From Chlorops oryzae (Eukaryota > Arthropoda > Insecta > Diptera > Chloropidae), in NCBI GenBank assembly GCA_020466095.1, contig CM035806.1:136838763-136902762 (forward strand): a stretch of 64,000 bases of DNA, in the 5' to 3' direction. Position numbers and translations under genes: made by a program. The notes beneath the pieces are model-generated. The model saw nothing but the letters and a program-made list of their open reading frames with translations, ran no database searches and had not been told where the DNA came from. Positions 11,394 to 22,369 of this stretch are shown in pieces (the stretch's first letter is position 1; each line of letters starts with the position of its first letter).

Positions 11394-12270
11394 TGCTTCT
11401 AGCGAAGAAGGATTTCTGTTTATCTCATCCGCTGGGAAACTTTCTGCTCTCAAAATATAAGGTGCTGCCGAAATTGGATTGCATAAAAAAATCTGGTATC
11501 AAGTGCTACTTCCAATAGTCCGTAATATACTATTCCTAATAGCGTACAGCTGCGTAAGGAAAGCAATGGCATCGACCTTGTGGGCTAACGGACTAGCGAA
11601 GTAAGTGGGATAAAAATCATTGGCGTATATATACTCGCGTCTAGTTTAGTAGATATCGCGAGTTAAAGTTCGTATAACACAATGTAAACATTGTGAAAAC
11701 CATAAAGCAATATAGGGGACACTTACAACAACAACCGAATTCCGTGGTGAACTAGTGATGCTATAATTTTTTGAGTATTCACTAAATTTTGTAACTAAAC
11801 ATACTTGCGTTGAAATTTTTTAATGTGTTCTTTTTAATGTACAACTTTTTAACTTTTTTATGATAGTTTATGCAATTCTGTACCCTTTTCATTCAGAAGA
11901 GATCCAAAAATATGTAGTTCATGCATTCTATTTATCATGATATGTAATATGTACTTGAGCCACTAGTTATGTATCGAGCAATTTTAGTTATGATATCACT
12001 GAATATTTCATATCAGCTGTTCTGTGCTGGAAATCAAACTTTTTGAGAATCGGTCATATTCGACGCATGAGTACTCTGCTTTGAAAGTAAGAAAGTGATG
12101 GCATTTTCACGTTTGAAAGTAAGAAAGAGATGCACAAAGAGTATCGCACAAAATTGCCTGTACGAGCAACTTGCGACAGCAATTTTCCCCTTACCTTCCC
12201 CGTACCTCTTCTCTCCAGGAAACTCGCGAGTTGCGCAACTTAAGTTGCCTAGTGTAGAAGGCCTCTATAA
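11394..12270. other. BLOS2 5' region, no further gene assigned
   Basis: This holds the likely 5' untranslated region of BLOS2. A GC-richer stretch at 11560-11760 contains a short dyad (CTCGCG...CGCGAG) and an AATAAAGC-like signal, as seen near LTR ends. I could not find a partner LTR. No tRNA or exon is evident. Confidence 0.35.
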
Positions 12271-12284
12271 AGGGCCCTTTATAC

Positions 12285-13772
12285 CAGGCCCGTGCGCACG
12301 GGGGGATTTTGGGTGTTAAAACCCCCCCCATTGAGAATAAGAATTATAAATATTATATAAAAAACGAAAAAGGAAATTTCGCACAATGGGCCAAGCTGAT
12401 GCAAGAAGAATTGCATGAGCTGTCGCGTACTCGGCAACTCGTGCAAATACTTGATATAAAATAATTGGCAAATACTCCAAATAGTTCCCATTTTAATTTT
12501 TGTACTTTGATAGAAATTTTTCATGATAGACTATTAGCACCTAGAAATTTGAAAATTCTCCGGCAGAAATTTCAATTGAGGTAACTGATCCAAATAAGGA
12601 AATGCGATCCAAATAAAAACATTCGAAATCAATTCGATTTCAATAGAAATTTATTTGTCCAGATGAACATCGAAATTGCACAATTTCAGAAAATTTCGGA
12701 ACAAATCTGACATTTAAAATTGAGTCAATTTAAATTTTGTTCTGAAATTGATTGCTTAAATACAAATATCGCATGTAGGCAAAAATTTTCGTGTATTGTA
12801 AGGCTTGCTTTTAAACCGATATTTACTGTATATCTATGTCTAATTGTCGACGTAGAAAGGCTCTGCCGCGATCGAGAAATTCACCCTTAGGCAGGTTTAG
12901 GAAATTCAACTCTTTCGAGAAATTCACCAGAAAGCTACCAACAACAATACGGGTAGACACAAAGTGGCACTCCAAAATTAGAAATAAAACTGAATATTTC
13001 CGAGAAATTTTTGAGAAGGCGTACACCGTCGGTAAGGAGCATGATATCGAATTGCGAAAGCCTCGGTTAACTGCGAAACAAACACATCGCAACAACGTCG
13101 TCACTGATTCAGTTGAGGATTACTTTCGCATAACCATATACGTACCATACCTTGATACTTTCATCGCTCATCTTCATGATAGGTTCCTCAATCATCGCAA
13201 TATCCTATCAAATTTCGATTGCCTGTTCCCAAATATAATGAAAGCACTCAATGTAGAGTCTTGTGTTCAATTATTTACACAATACTCTTCTATCTTGCAC
13301 AATGATAGTCCTAACTTTCTGGATCAGTGAAGTTCAACTTTTGGCATCGGCGAATTTCTGGAATGGATATAAAAAATTCACTTGATCCGCTTGATATTTG
13401 CAATGCAGATGCATTTCCGAACATCCATCCAAATCCTCCGCATAATGGCAATTTTACCCGTTACTACTGCTACAAATGAAAGGTCTTTCTCAACAATGCG
13501 TCGTCTTAAAAACATACCTCAGATCGACTATGTCTGAAGATCGACTAAATGGCCTAGCCTCACTGAATATACATCGTGAGCTTGAAATTGACGTGGAAAC
13601 GATTTTTGGAAGACTTTTTTTTCTGTGCCTCGAAGGGTTTCTTTGTTGCATGAAACTCACCAAAACTGAATTGTTATAATAAAGTCATTGAAAATCGTTA
13701 CTCTTGATTTTAACCAATAGTTTTAATTAATAGAAACCCCCCCCCCTTGGGCAATTCCTGCGCACGGGCCTG
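12285..13772 (+). mobile_element. Non-autonomous hAT element with 8-bp TSD
   Basis: A perfect 14-bp TIR CAGGCCCGTGCGCA lies at both ends. The TSD is CTTTATAC at 12277-12284 and 13773-13780. The 1488-bp body keeps only the C-terminal part of a hAT transposase (see 12836-13679), so it is an internally deleted and inactive copy. It landed inside the TIR of the MITE spanning 12271-14130. Confidence 0.92.
12836..13679 (+). pseudogene. hAT transposase C-terminal relic
   Basis: The first open part (12836-13330) has the RKLPTTIRVDTKWHSK/DIELRKPR pattern of hAT transposases related to the 52-kDa repressor/ZMYM group. The second part reads ILPVTTATNERSFSTMRRLK. After a one-base frameshift at the A-run near 13507 it continues TYLRSTMSEDRLNGLASLNI. 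This is the hAT C-terminal dimerisation motif. The BED/TTF-type DNA-binding region and much of the catalytic domain are missing. Stops and the frameshift make it a pseudogene. Confidence 0.85.
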
Positions 13773-14725
13773 CTTTATACGGTCATATATGTTCACGAAC
13801 TTAGCATGATGCAAAGTGTGTCATAAAAAAACATATTGTGTTTACATGGACGAACATGTCATAAAACTTCATTTCGTTCTAAGTTTCAGCGAAAAAATAT
13901 GGCACGCGCATTAGTTGCAGCACTTATTATCGACGATATGTTAGATATATAATGTGTGCATGATGCAGCCATTTACATTATAAAGCTTGTTCGTCACACC
14001 GACAGAAAATTAAAATTTTTTGAAAACCGGCGAGCATGTTGTAGAACTTTGCTTTTTTTCCGTTTACACACACATACTTTTCATCATACCCAACAAATCC
14101 ACGAACATATATGACCGTATAAAGGGCCCTTAAGAACTATGTATCGATGGTGACTGAAAACAGTGTTGCCAAACTGATACAATTGTATCAAAAGTGATAC
14201 TTTTTTTTCCAAATGATACGGAGATACTTTTTTCTGAATTTGATACTTTTTTTGTTTTGAGGGCTATAATGAAAAAAATTTCAATCAATTGCATTTGACA
14301 AAAACGTAAATATAATCGATGACATTAAGGAGTTTGAGGGCAACGTTTCAAATATGAAAAACACAAATCTAAAACCAAGGTGTATGTAATAAGGCAAAGA
14401 GTATATATAAAGAGTATGTTCTATACTCTTTGAATAAGGTGATAGCAGTTCTACAACAAATACAACTCGAAAAAAACAAACAGGGAGGTTTTTGTTATGG
14501 CGAGTACGTCCAAATGTGAAATATGTTGTGAATACAGAAATTTTAATATTATGAATTTTATTATTATTACTAATGAATACAAAAACAAATTTTGAAAAAA
14601 AAACTTTGTGACATTTAAATCGGAATTTTAAAAATAAATTAATTGTCAAACGAAACGGGAATATCAAAATCGGCTTAGTTATAATTGAACAAAAAATTTG
14701 AATTTCAAAAATCGGCTTAGTTATA

Positions 14726-15495
14726 CAGTATACCACGGATATATGCACCGTCAAAAATGCATGAGGAACAGTGCATATAAGCAGTGAGTGCATATATTGA
14801 AACCCCGGTTATAAGCACAGTCAGTGCATATATTGAAACCCCGGCTATAAGCACAACCAGTGCATATACATGAAAATCATTCAAAACAAATTTCGCGTAA
14901 CATATAATATTTGAGCTTCATTTAATTTTAAAAAATAACTTTATTAAAAAAAAAAAAACAAAAAAAAATTGGCTTTCAACCAAAAATCACAAATAAAGTT
15001 TAAATTATGTTACCCGTACATATTTACGAAAAGTAGTCAGATATTTTGGATTGTGCTTTTGTCTTTTGGCAAAACTCGAAATAGAAATTTTCAATAGTGG
15101 GACTCATGCAGCTTCGCAAATTGTGGGAAATGAGAAATTTGTCACACAACTGTCAAAATTTATATGAAAATTTACGATGGGAAAAGTTGCAAAGGCATTT
15201 GCGAAGCTGCATGAGTACTACTAATATTTTCTATTTCTTGAATAAATTGATTTGACGACATAAGCGCCTTCCGTCATACGATTTTCAGCTGGTGCTTATA
15301 ACAGGGGCTTTTTGTATGAAAGTGGTAGGAAAATGGCACAAATTCGCGTGCATATAAGCGGGGACTGCTTATAAGCGGGGTGCATATATCGAAATAATTT
15401 CAGTACAATTTTGCTGAAAAAACATGAATGCACGTTTGTCAGTTCATATAACCGGGAGTGCTTATATCCGGGGTGCATATATCCGTGGAATACTG
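14726..15495. mobile_element. pogo/Tigger-like MITE
   Basis: CAGTATACCACGGATATATG (continuing CACC) at the left matches CAGTATTCCACGGATATATG read inward from the right. TA lies at 14724-14725 and 15496-15497. Subterminal copies of GTGCATATA and GCTTATAA motifs occur at both ends. A smaller MITE is nested at 15095-15223. No ORF resembles a transposase. Confidence 0.85.
15095..15223. mobile_element. TAGTGGGA-family MITE, nested
   Basis: The TIR (TAGTGGGACTCATGCAGCTT, continuing CGCAAA) is mirrored at the right end. The core CTGTCAAAATTTATATGAAA recurs in copies at 21083-21209 and 32856-32977. It sits within the pogo-like element at 14726-15495. Confidence 0.75.
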
Positions 15496-15757
15496 TAGTG
15501 AACAAAACTTTGAAAAATGTAAACAAACAAATTTTGAGAAGTGTTTTTTTTTTTTAATTCGAGTTTCAGAATTAAAAGTAACGTCAATGAAAAATCGAAG
15601 CAAACACTAAAGTTTCGAAAAACTTTACTTGTCAAAAATGAATAAGAACAAGCATGAATATCTATTGCCTACACCTTGTTACATACACCTTGGATTAGAA
15701 CTAAATGGATTTTGACATTCCCATTTCGTTTGATATCACAGATCTGTGTTTTTGTTT

Positions 15758-16243
15758 TATACCCAGCGTAAGCAGGGTATATTAGTTTTGTGCAAATCTT
15801 GTAACAGCCAGAACAGGATCAAAAACTGAATCGATTTAGATAGGTCCGTCTGTGGTCGGATCTCCTCCGAAACGGCTGGACCAACCAAGTCGAAAATTGG
15901 CACACAGGTATATCGGGATCCGAGTATGATCCTAAGTAAAAATGGGAGACATCCGCCCACTGCCACGCCCACAAATGAATTTAATATGTTTTCAGTAAAA
16001 TGCTTGTAACTTGCGAACCACTCAACACATTTTATTGATATTAGGTGTACTGGTAAACTACAAAAAGGGATATATCCTAGAAAAAACTGGACGCCGTCCT
16101 CCTCGAGATACACCCACAAATACGGGTTTATCGTAACTTGTGAAGTAAAAGGCGTAGAAGCTTCAAATTCGCAACACAGGTTGACCAATGTGAACGAAAG
16201 GTGCAGGAAAAAAATTTATGTAGCTCACTGCATACTTGTTTTG
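15758..16243 (+). mobile_element. Hairpin-headed dispersed repeat, family 2
   Basis: The head is TATACCC-AGCGTAAGCA-GGGTATA (7-bp stem). Conserved blocks follow (GATCAAAAACTGAATCG, GGTCGGATCTCCTCCGAAAC, GACATCCGCCCACTGCCACG), and the tail is CATACTTGTTTT. It is close to the copy at 59173-59814. The long open frame on the minus strand is antisense to this repeat and is not treated as a gene. Confidence 0.7.
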
Positions 16244-16319
16244 ATTTGTAGTTGTTGCCCTAGTGCACCTTGAATTGAAGTATGTAACAGAGATCCTAAA
16301 TAACTATTAAATTTTTTTT

Positions 16320-16770
16320 AGAATCGTAAAAATTGCGTTTAAAACGACGAACATTTTTTACGTTAGTCGATAATACTTATGATTGGGATTGTTTTTTGTT
16401 TTCGTTGCCCAAAACGTTTATTTTTTGATAAATATTTTTTACGTTGCTTCATTACAATTATGAATGAGAAAAATTTTTTTCCGTTGCTCATAATTTTAAT
16501 CGTTCAAAAAATATTTTTTACGTTGCTTCAAACCGATTGTGAATGAGAAAAAACTTTTCCGTTTCTTATAACCTTTTATTTTCAAAAATAGTTTTTAATT
16601 TATTTCGAAAAGAGGAAAATATATAAGTAGTGGTATACTGGTGATACCATTCTACTGATATCATTAATAGCGCTGCTGATCGCGGTGGTTATTAGGTAAC
16701 GTAAAAACAATTTGTTGAAAAATAAATTTTATAAGCAACGGTAAAAATTTTTCCTCATTCATAATTGTTA
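16320..16770. repeat. Palindromic block of about 95-bp repeats
   Basis: The units contain TTTTTTACGTTGCTTCA plus ATGAATGAGAAAAA, at about 16436 and 16518. Inverted copies follow at about 16696-16770 (GTAACGTAAAAACA, CAACGGTAAAAATTTTTCC). It looks like a foldback element inside the larger hAT-like insertion. It is non-coding. Confidence 0.5.
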
Positions 16771-17206
16771 TAAACTGTTATCTTAAAATGAATTTTTTTA
16801 ATACAAACTTTAATAGATATAGTCCTATTTTTTTTTCCTAATTTCTTATAGCTGTTATGTCTCTGGTATGTACATATGTGTATTTTAAGCCCGTTTGTTA
16901 TGTTTGTAAGCATAAGAATAGCTGTTTTTGTTCCTTCTTTTTATCTTTTGAAATTGTGAAAATGAAGACTTATTTTTTTAACATTGAAATTTGAAGTTTT
17001 TTTTTAAATTCTTATGCGAAAGTAAAGTGTTCACATTTCTTATTTTAGGAGAGTTTTCTCAATTTTTTATGGACATTTTCATTGGCGTTATCAAATTACA
17101 CTTTTATACTTTTCTTAAGTAATGGTGATACTTTTTGATACTTTTCAAAAATTATTTTGATACATTCTTTTTTGAGCGAGTGGCATCACTGACTGAAAAC
17201 TAAGAC

Positions 17207-17214
17207 TATCGATA
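17207..17214. promoter_or_regulatory. DRE-type octamer upstream of SURF1
   Basis: Perfect palindrome TATCGATA 137 bp before the SURF1 ATG. In Drosophila this DREF site marks core promoters of housekeeping genes. It lies 15 bp beyond the end of the hAT-like element at 14161-17191. A related ATCGATAC occurs at about 17232. Confidence 0.55.
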
Positions 17215-17350
17215 AAATCGAAAGTTTCCATCGATACTCTCCTAATTCTAGACAACATTATCGAACAGGAACATTTTTGTCATATAGCCCACTTGCAAAG
17301 CAAAAAATTTCCGGTGCTAGCAATTCAAATTATTTTAAACAACGAAGAAA

Positions 17351-20190
17351 ATGTGGCTCTATATAAGAGCAATAACTCCCCTTCCTTTCAGTTGTATCAA
17401 ATCAGCAACGAACAACTCAACAAAAACAAAACTAATTCAATTACAAAAGCGATTTGTGTATCGAAGTATTTCGTCGAATGTTCGCAGAGATGCAAATACC
17501 TCAAAGAAAATAACAGCTTCGGGATGGTTTTTATTGGTAATGAAGCTCGACTAGCGTGATCTCTGTATAACTGTGTTAATTAACAGATCATTCCAACAAC
17601 GACTTTCGGATTAGGTTGTTGGCAGGTGCAAAGGAAGGCTTGGAAGGAACAGCTTATTAAGGACTTAGAGAAACAAGCGAATATTGCTGCTGTGCCACTT
17701 CCCAATGAGTAAGTCATGATGAGTTTTTACGTAACATGTATCTAAATCAAATCTATTGCAGTTTAAAAGACGCCGCTGAGATGGAGTATCGGTTGGTGAA
17801 TTTGCGAGGGCGATTCTTGCACGACAAAGAAATACTCCTGGGGCCCAGATCGTATATACGTCCCGATGGCGAAGAAAACAGTGGCGGCTTGTTTTCACAA
17901 AGGGACAGCAATAGTGGATACTTAGTAATAACTCCTTTAAAAATATCTGGCAGCGAGTAAGTACATGGCTTGGTAGCTTTCGTCTCCCATTCAATTGAAA
18001 AAGGGCTTCCATGTAAAACTCCCTTTCTCGAAATATTATTGCAGTTGTTACCAAAAGTTCGGAAAGTAAAATTGAATTGAATTTTTCGCTAAAGAGTATA
18101 ACATTAGAGATGGGAACGTAAGTAGTTTTCTTTCATGTCACGCGCGGTCACTGAAGAAATATTTCCTCACGACTATAATGGTGCTTATTTTATCAATCAC
18201 GATTTTTACGATCACACACGATTTAAGAAAAATTTATGTGGGATGACTTCGAAAAATTTCGTATTTTTCTATTCAAACGAGTTCGTCGTTCTTTTCGACA
18301 GTATATGTGATTAACTTCCCTGCAGTAATTATCACTAGTGACTGATTCAATCTGTCACTAGTTCCTCCGTCACCGTCACTAGTGACCAACTGTACCCGTG
18401 CCAATGTATTCTCCTATGGACACTTTGTATGAGCATATGTTCGAGCGGACACCGATTGACGATGCTGTAGAGGCAGCTCATTAGCTATAGTACGTAAATG
18501 GAAAGCGCCGCGCACAGGGCTCGGATGGCTCAGTGTGAAGAGTCTGGCCTAGCGACCTGGAGACCCGTGTTCGAATCTCGCTCGGGCGGGTACCAATTTT
18601 TTTTTTTTTTAAGTGGATAATATTATAGGTGTCTAACAGGCTTGAAAAAAAATTTTTTTTGCGAAAAAATTGGAAAAATTAAGTTATTGAAAATATAATT
18701 CATGAGAATTTTCGCACGAACTGTGAAAGCATTCACGAGAATTCAGAATGGAAACTTTTTTTCTCTCTTCTCACCCATAAGAATCCATAAGAATAATCCT
18801 CCGAATTTTACAATTTTCCACTTTTTCTTGCCTGCCCTGGGATTCGAATACGAGCCTTCGGATTGATGATCGGTCATGCTAACCATTACGCTACGGAGCC
18901 TTCTGATTTTCGCGCAGCAAATTCATAACATGAATGACAATGGAACTGTAGACCCCCTCGTTGACCATGTGTATAGAATGACAGTGGTGACGAAGGGGTC
19001 AATTTGCCCCGCATTTACTGCAGGGTAGTTCAATCGTCAACTGGTGTCCGCTCGAACATATGTTCATACAAAGTGTCAATAGGAGAATACAGTTGGTCAC
19101 TAGTACCGTTGACGGAGGAACTAGTGATAGATTGAATCAGTCACTAGTGACAATTACTGCAGGGTTGTTTGACAAATATATCAAAACTTTTGATTTTGCT
19201 TAAGTATTCAAACCAGAAACGAAGCTTGCAAACACCACAAACGTCACATACGGTCAAATATGCTCTGTTGGCAAAAATATTTGTAAGTTTACTTGAGTTT
19301 GTATGGCTTCGGTTAATTACATCGATAACTTTTTCGCAACTTTATGCGACATTTTTAAAAAGTTCGCGATTTTTATGAAGCGAGTTTCGTGAACACAAAT
19401 TGATCATTTTTTTTTATATGATCACAATCGGGTTTGTCACGTATTTGACGATCACGTCTCGCACCCATCTCTATATAGCAGCATAAACATAATGATTTGT
19501 CCCCGAAATCAATTTCGAAAAAATTTGTCTTGCTGTCCATTATTAAAATTACTCTAAAAGAACACTTTGTTTCAATGCGCTAACCTAAAGTGCAGGATCA
19601 CTTTTTTCGAGATTGGCTTCGGGGGCCAACTGACTATGATTATAGTGCTATAATCTTTAGAGAATTGTTATGAATTTATAGCTTTTCAACGGAGTGGGGG
19701 ATTACCGATTAATTTATTTTGAATGTTTGATTTACTAAACTCTTAGTATTGCAGCGATATAGTTCTGGTAAATCGCGGCTGGATTCCCAGGAAACAAATG
19801 AACCCAAATACAAGAGCAGCAGGGCAAATAAATGATGAAGTTGAAATTACTGGCATAATTCGGTCCGGAGAAAGTCGCCCGCCCTTTTCAATGAACCATA
19901 AAGGCGGTATTTATCTCTACAGGTGATTAAATACAATGAATGTGTATTGAAATGCAATTCGAAATGTATGCAATTTCAGAGACCTGCCAAACATGTGCGC
20001 TGCAACAGGCGCGTCTCCAGTTTTCATAGATTCAACGTATGAGTCATCGATCCCTGGTGGTCCAATCGGCGGACAAACGCGTGTAACACTACGCAACGAA
20101 CATTTGGCGTACTCGATAACATGGTTCAGTCTTTCGGCGGCAACAGCCTTCATGTGGTTCCGACAATTCATAAAAGGAAAGCCGTTTTAA
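17351..20190 (+). CDS. Surf1: SURF1, cytochrome c oxidase assembly factor, five exons
   Basis: The exons are 17351-17536, 17587-17708, 17762-17956, 19755-19922 and 19980-20190, with GT/AG joins all in phase (293 residues). The basic, Ser/Thr-rich N-terminus fits a mitochondrial presequence. The first membrane segment (about residues 58-72) leads into the family signature GLGCWQVQRKAWK. Then come PLPNDLKDAAEMEYRLV, the GRFLHDKE region, LVNRGWIPR and PGGPIGGQTRVTLRNEHLAY. A second membrane helix (WFSLSAATAFMWF) and a basic tail end the protein. SURF1/Shy1 helps insert haem into COX1 during complex IV assembly in the inner mitochondrial membrane. Intron 1 is only 50 bp, whereas intron 3 holds an 847-bp inverted-repeat element. 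AATAAA follows at 20251. Confidence 0.96.
18517..18597 (+). other. tRNA-like module (A and B box), followed by T-run
   Basis: The A box is TGGCTCAGTGTG (18526) and the B box GTTCGAATC (18569), 43 bp apart as in real tRNAs. The D-arm pairing GGCTC/GAGTC is visible. TACCA follows, then a run of Ts at about 18597. The acceptor and anticodon stems pair poorly, so this is a degenerate tRNA-derived promoter unit, not a functional tRNA gene. Confidence 0.6.
18830..18901 (-). other. tRNA-like module (A and B box), opposite strand
   Basis: On the minus strand TAGCGTAATGG starts at 18893 and ATTCGAATC starts at 18849, a 44-bp spacing. It begins GGCTCCGTAGCGTAATGG, as many tRNA and SINE heads do. The stems are imperfect. 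Confidence 0.6.
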
Positions 20191-20250
20191 GTATTTTAGA
20201 CAATTTTAGTTTTCTTTTGATGTTTTATTTTTGGTCCTCTAGGAGCTGTA

Positions 20251-20256
20251 AATAAA
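20251..20256 (+). terminator. SURF1 poly(A) signal
   Basis: AATAAA lies 60 bp after the SURF1 stop, followed by T/G-rich sequence. Confidence 0.6.
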
Positions 20257-20652
20257 ACTGCTTTATTTAGCTGTTTTGTCCAACATTTCGTTCCATTTTG
20301 GGAACCTCTTCAGTAGTATTTGTTTTTGTAATTTTACAACTCGATAGAATTACAAAGAAAAATGCATATAGAAATAGTATCGACTAACTAATTATCAAAC
20401 TACCGACAGCGGTGTGAATACCGCTTTTGTTTTAAGTTTTTTCTAAATGTATCGTGTAGGCGTGAAAACTTTTTCTGAAACTACTGCACATAACTTTCTT
20501 CCCTTGTAACCCATACGATATTTTCTCATAATGAACTCGTCTGTCAACCATTTAAAAATAAGCACTCAGGCACGATACATACTGAATAAATACTTTTGAA
20601 TATTGAAATCAAAATAATGTGAGTTGTTAACTGATTTGACTGCAATCTAATA

Positions 20653-20773
20653 GCCTTATTCATAGAAATAAAACGTTGTTAAAGCCTTTTTTACGGTGAC
20701 TTTACTGTCAAAAATACATGAAATTAAAATGCTTTTTAGTTAAAATCCATTTTAGCATTTCTATGAATAAGGC
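20653..20773. mobile_element. Short MITE, GCCTTATTCATAG termini
   Basis: A perfect 17-bp TIR GCCTTATTCATAGAAAT is mirrored at the right end, enclosing 87 bp of A/T-rich sequence. It lies between SURF1 and sgl. The TSD is not clear. Confidence 0.6.
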
Positions 20774-21082
20774 AGTAAGCATTCAATTTTCATGTAACTC
20801 ATATTGTTCGATTGTTTTTAGCTGCTTCTAGAAAATATGCCTCTGTTTGTGAGCGTGGGACGTTCGGGGAAGAGAGAGAGAGGGGATCTTGTGTCGTACG
20901 TACTCGGCGACACGCTTTGTACTTGGCCTTCTCAGTGCTACTAAATTTGAAGCATATTTCTATATCCTAAATAAGCAAAAAGCTGAGTTGTTAAGTAATA
21001 CGAAAATCTAAGAGAATAGCGGGCATTTATTTAAACGACTTTTATACCTACCAATATTTTTTGTAGAAAATCATGAAAATAT

Positions 21083-21209
21083 TAGTGGGATTCATTCAGC
21101 TTCGGAAACTTTACGAATCGAGAAAGTTTTTACTGAACTGTCAAAATTTATATGAAAATTTCCGATGGGGAAAGTTACAAAGGCAATTTCAAAACTGAAT
21201 TAATCCCTA
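21083..21209. mobile_element. TAGTGGGA-family MITE, second copy
   Basis: It has the same order as 15095-15223: TAGTGGGATTCATTCAGCTT, the central ACTGTCAAAATTTATATGAA, then a mutated inverse end (TTAATCCCTA). Confidence 0.7.
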
Positions 21210-21260
21210 TAATTTATTTTTCTTATTTCAAGTTTTGGGATTTTCAATAAACGTTGTAAG

Positions 21261-22276
21261 CAGGGACCCAAAATAATAATTATTTTTGAATTTTGAATTT
21301 TAAAAATCGATATAAAATAATTTATATTTTAAAAATTAGTATTTAAGTGTTATTCTTAGGCCCGTTTGCTACTGTTCTGATTAAAGTTTTCGTTCCGAAA
21401 AACAAAAAACTTTGTATGAAAATGTTGACATTTTGAGAGGATATCGTGACGATAAAATTTAACCGGAACAGTAGAAAATGGGCCTTAGAGTTTTATTTTT
21501 TGATCAAAAAACAAAAATTAATTCTCAAGTTTTATTTTTTGATCAGGAAATAACAATTATTTTTCGAGTTTTATTTTTTACTCAGAAGATAAAACTTATT
21601 CTAAGAGTTTTAGTTTTAACTCAGTAAATAAAAATTGCTTTTAGAGTTTTATTTTTTGCTCGGATGATAAAAATTATTTTTGGAGTTTTATTTTTTACTC
21701 AGAAAATAAAAATTATTTTTCAAGTTTTTTGTTTTACTCACAACATTATGCAAACACAAGTATTATGCAAATATTTTTTGGATTTGAATTGTGGTTGCCG
21801 ATTTCGCATCTGGCCTTTTTCATTTCCTCGTGTTCATCATCATCCGACTCTTCATCACTTTATCCTATTTCAGGCGTTATCTTGAAGAAAGTGGTAATAT
21901 ACTTATGCAAGAGTTTTATTTTTCTGAGTAAAAAAAAAAAACTCAAAAACCAATTTTTATTTTTTGAGTAATAAAAGTCTAAGATAAATTTTTATCTTCA
22001 GAGCAAAAAATAAAATTCGAAAAATAATTTTTATTTACTGAGTAAAAATTAAAAATCTAAAAATAAGTTTTTTCTTCTGAGTAAAAAATATAACTCGAAA
22101 ATTAATTTTTATTTCTTGATCGAAAAATAAAACTCTAAGAATAAGTTTTATCTTTCTGAGTAAAAAAATAAAACTCAAAAAATAATTGTTATTTTCTGAT
22201 TAAAATAATAAAACTTCTTAAAATAATACTTAAATTGTAATTTTTAAAATATAATTTATAACAGTTGTGGTCCCTG
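21261..22276. mobile_element. hAT-like foldback element built of ~40-bp repeats
   Basis: The termini are CAGGGACC and its inverse, with the TSD GTTGTAAG at 21253-21260 and 22277-22284. After about 95 bp of A/T-rich inverted repeat, the left arm has about seven tandem copies of a unit around GAGTTTTATTTTTTGMTCAG (spacing about 38-44 bp). The right arm has inverted copies of the same unit. A unique central segment (about 21740-21900) separates them. A PIF-like MITE is nested at 21359-21484. Confidence 0.8.
21359..21484. mobile_element. PIF-like MITE nested in the foldback element
   Basis: The TIR GGCCCGTTTGCTACTGTTC is mirrored with few changes, and TTA lies at 21356-21358 and 21485-21487. A related copy occurs at 49875-50021. 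Both contain the central GGATATCGTGACGA. Confidence 0.75.
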
Positions 22277-22337
22277 GTTGTAAGGAATTAAAGATTTTTC
22301 TTCTGGTAACTTTGCATAAAAACATTTCCTTGAATTT

Positions 22338-22369
<32 letters not shown>

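Larger units (their letters stand above)
12271..14130. mobile_element. PIF/Harbinger-like MITE interrupted by a hAT
   Basis: The TIR AGGGCCCTTTATACGGTCAT continues into ATATGTTC and is mirrored at 14098-14130. The left arm is split by the hAT element at 12285. Both ends are flanked by TAA. Without the insertion the element is about 360 bp. It has no coding capacity. Confidence 0.65.
14161..17191. mobile_element. 3-kb hAT-like element with nested insertions, upstream of SURF1
   Basis: The ends are CAGTGTTGCCAAACTGATAC and the inverse of CAGTGATGCCACTCGC. The 8-bp TSD ACTGAAAA lies at 14153-14160 and 17192-17199. Subterminal regions repeat the motif TGATACTTTTT. Inside lie a pogo-like MITE (14726-15495), a family-2 repeat (15758-16243) and a palindromic tandem block (16320-16770). 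No transposase is recognisable. The right end lies 15 bp from the SURF1 DRE octamer. Confidence 0.8.
18318..19164. mobile_element. TIR element with two tRNA-like modules, in SURF1 intron 3
   Basis: The terminal repeat CCCTGCAGTAATTATCACTA continues for roughly 140 bp with small gaps and is mirrored at the right end; the arms share the TGTCCGCTCGAACATATG-type segment. The TCACTAGTGAC palindrome occurs near both ends. The interior carries tRNA-like modules in convergent orientation (18517-18597 plus, 18830-18901 minus). No coding capacity and no clear TSD are seen. It is the largest part of SURF1 intron 3. Confidence 0.75.

Noticed and set aside
11560..11760. Solo LTR
   Set aside because: It has an AATAAA-like signal and a dyad, but I found no TG...CA borders, TSD or second copy.
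14281..14793. 170-residue minus-strand ORF
   Set aside because: Low-complexity hydrophobic translation of A/T-rich transposon sequence that runs over the TIR of the pogo-like MITE.
15757..16188. 143-residue minus-strand ORF resembling the ORF at 59197-59664
   Set aside because: Both are antisense to two copies of the family-2 dispersed repeat. Their similarity follows from the shared DNA and is broken by indels, and no known domain is seen.
18517..18597. Genuine tRNA gene
   Set aside because: A and B boxes are good, but the acceptor, anticodon and T stems do not pair well. I call it tRNA-like only; the same applies to the other modules.
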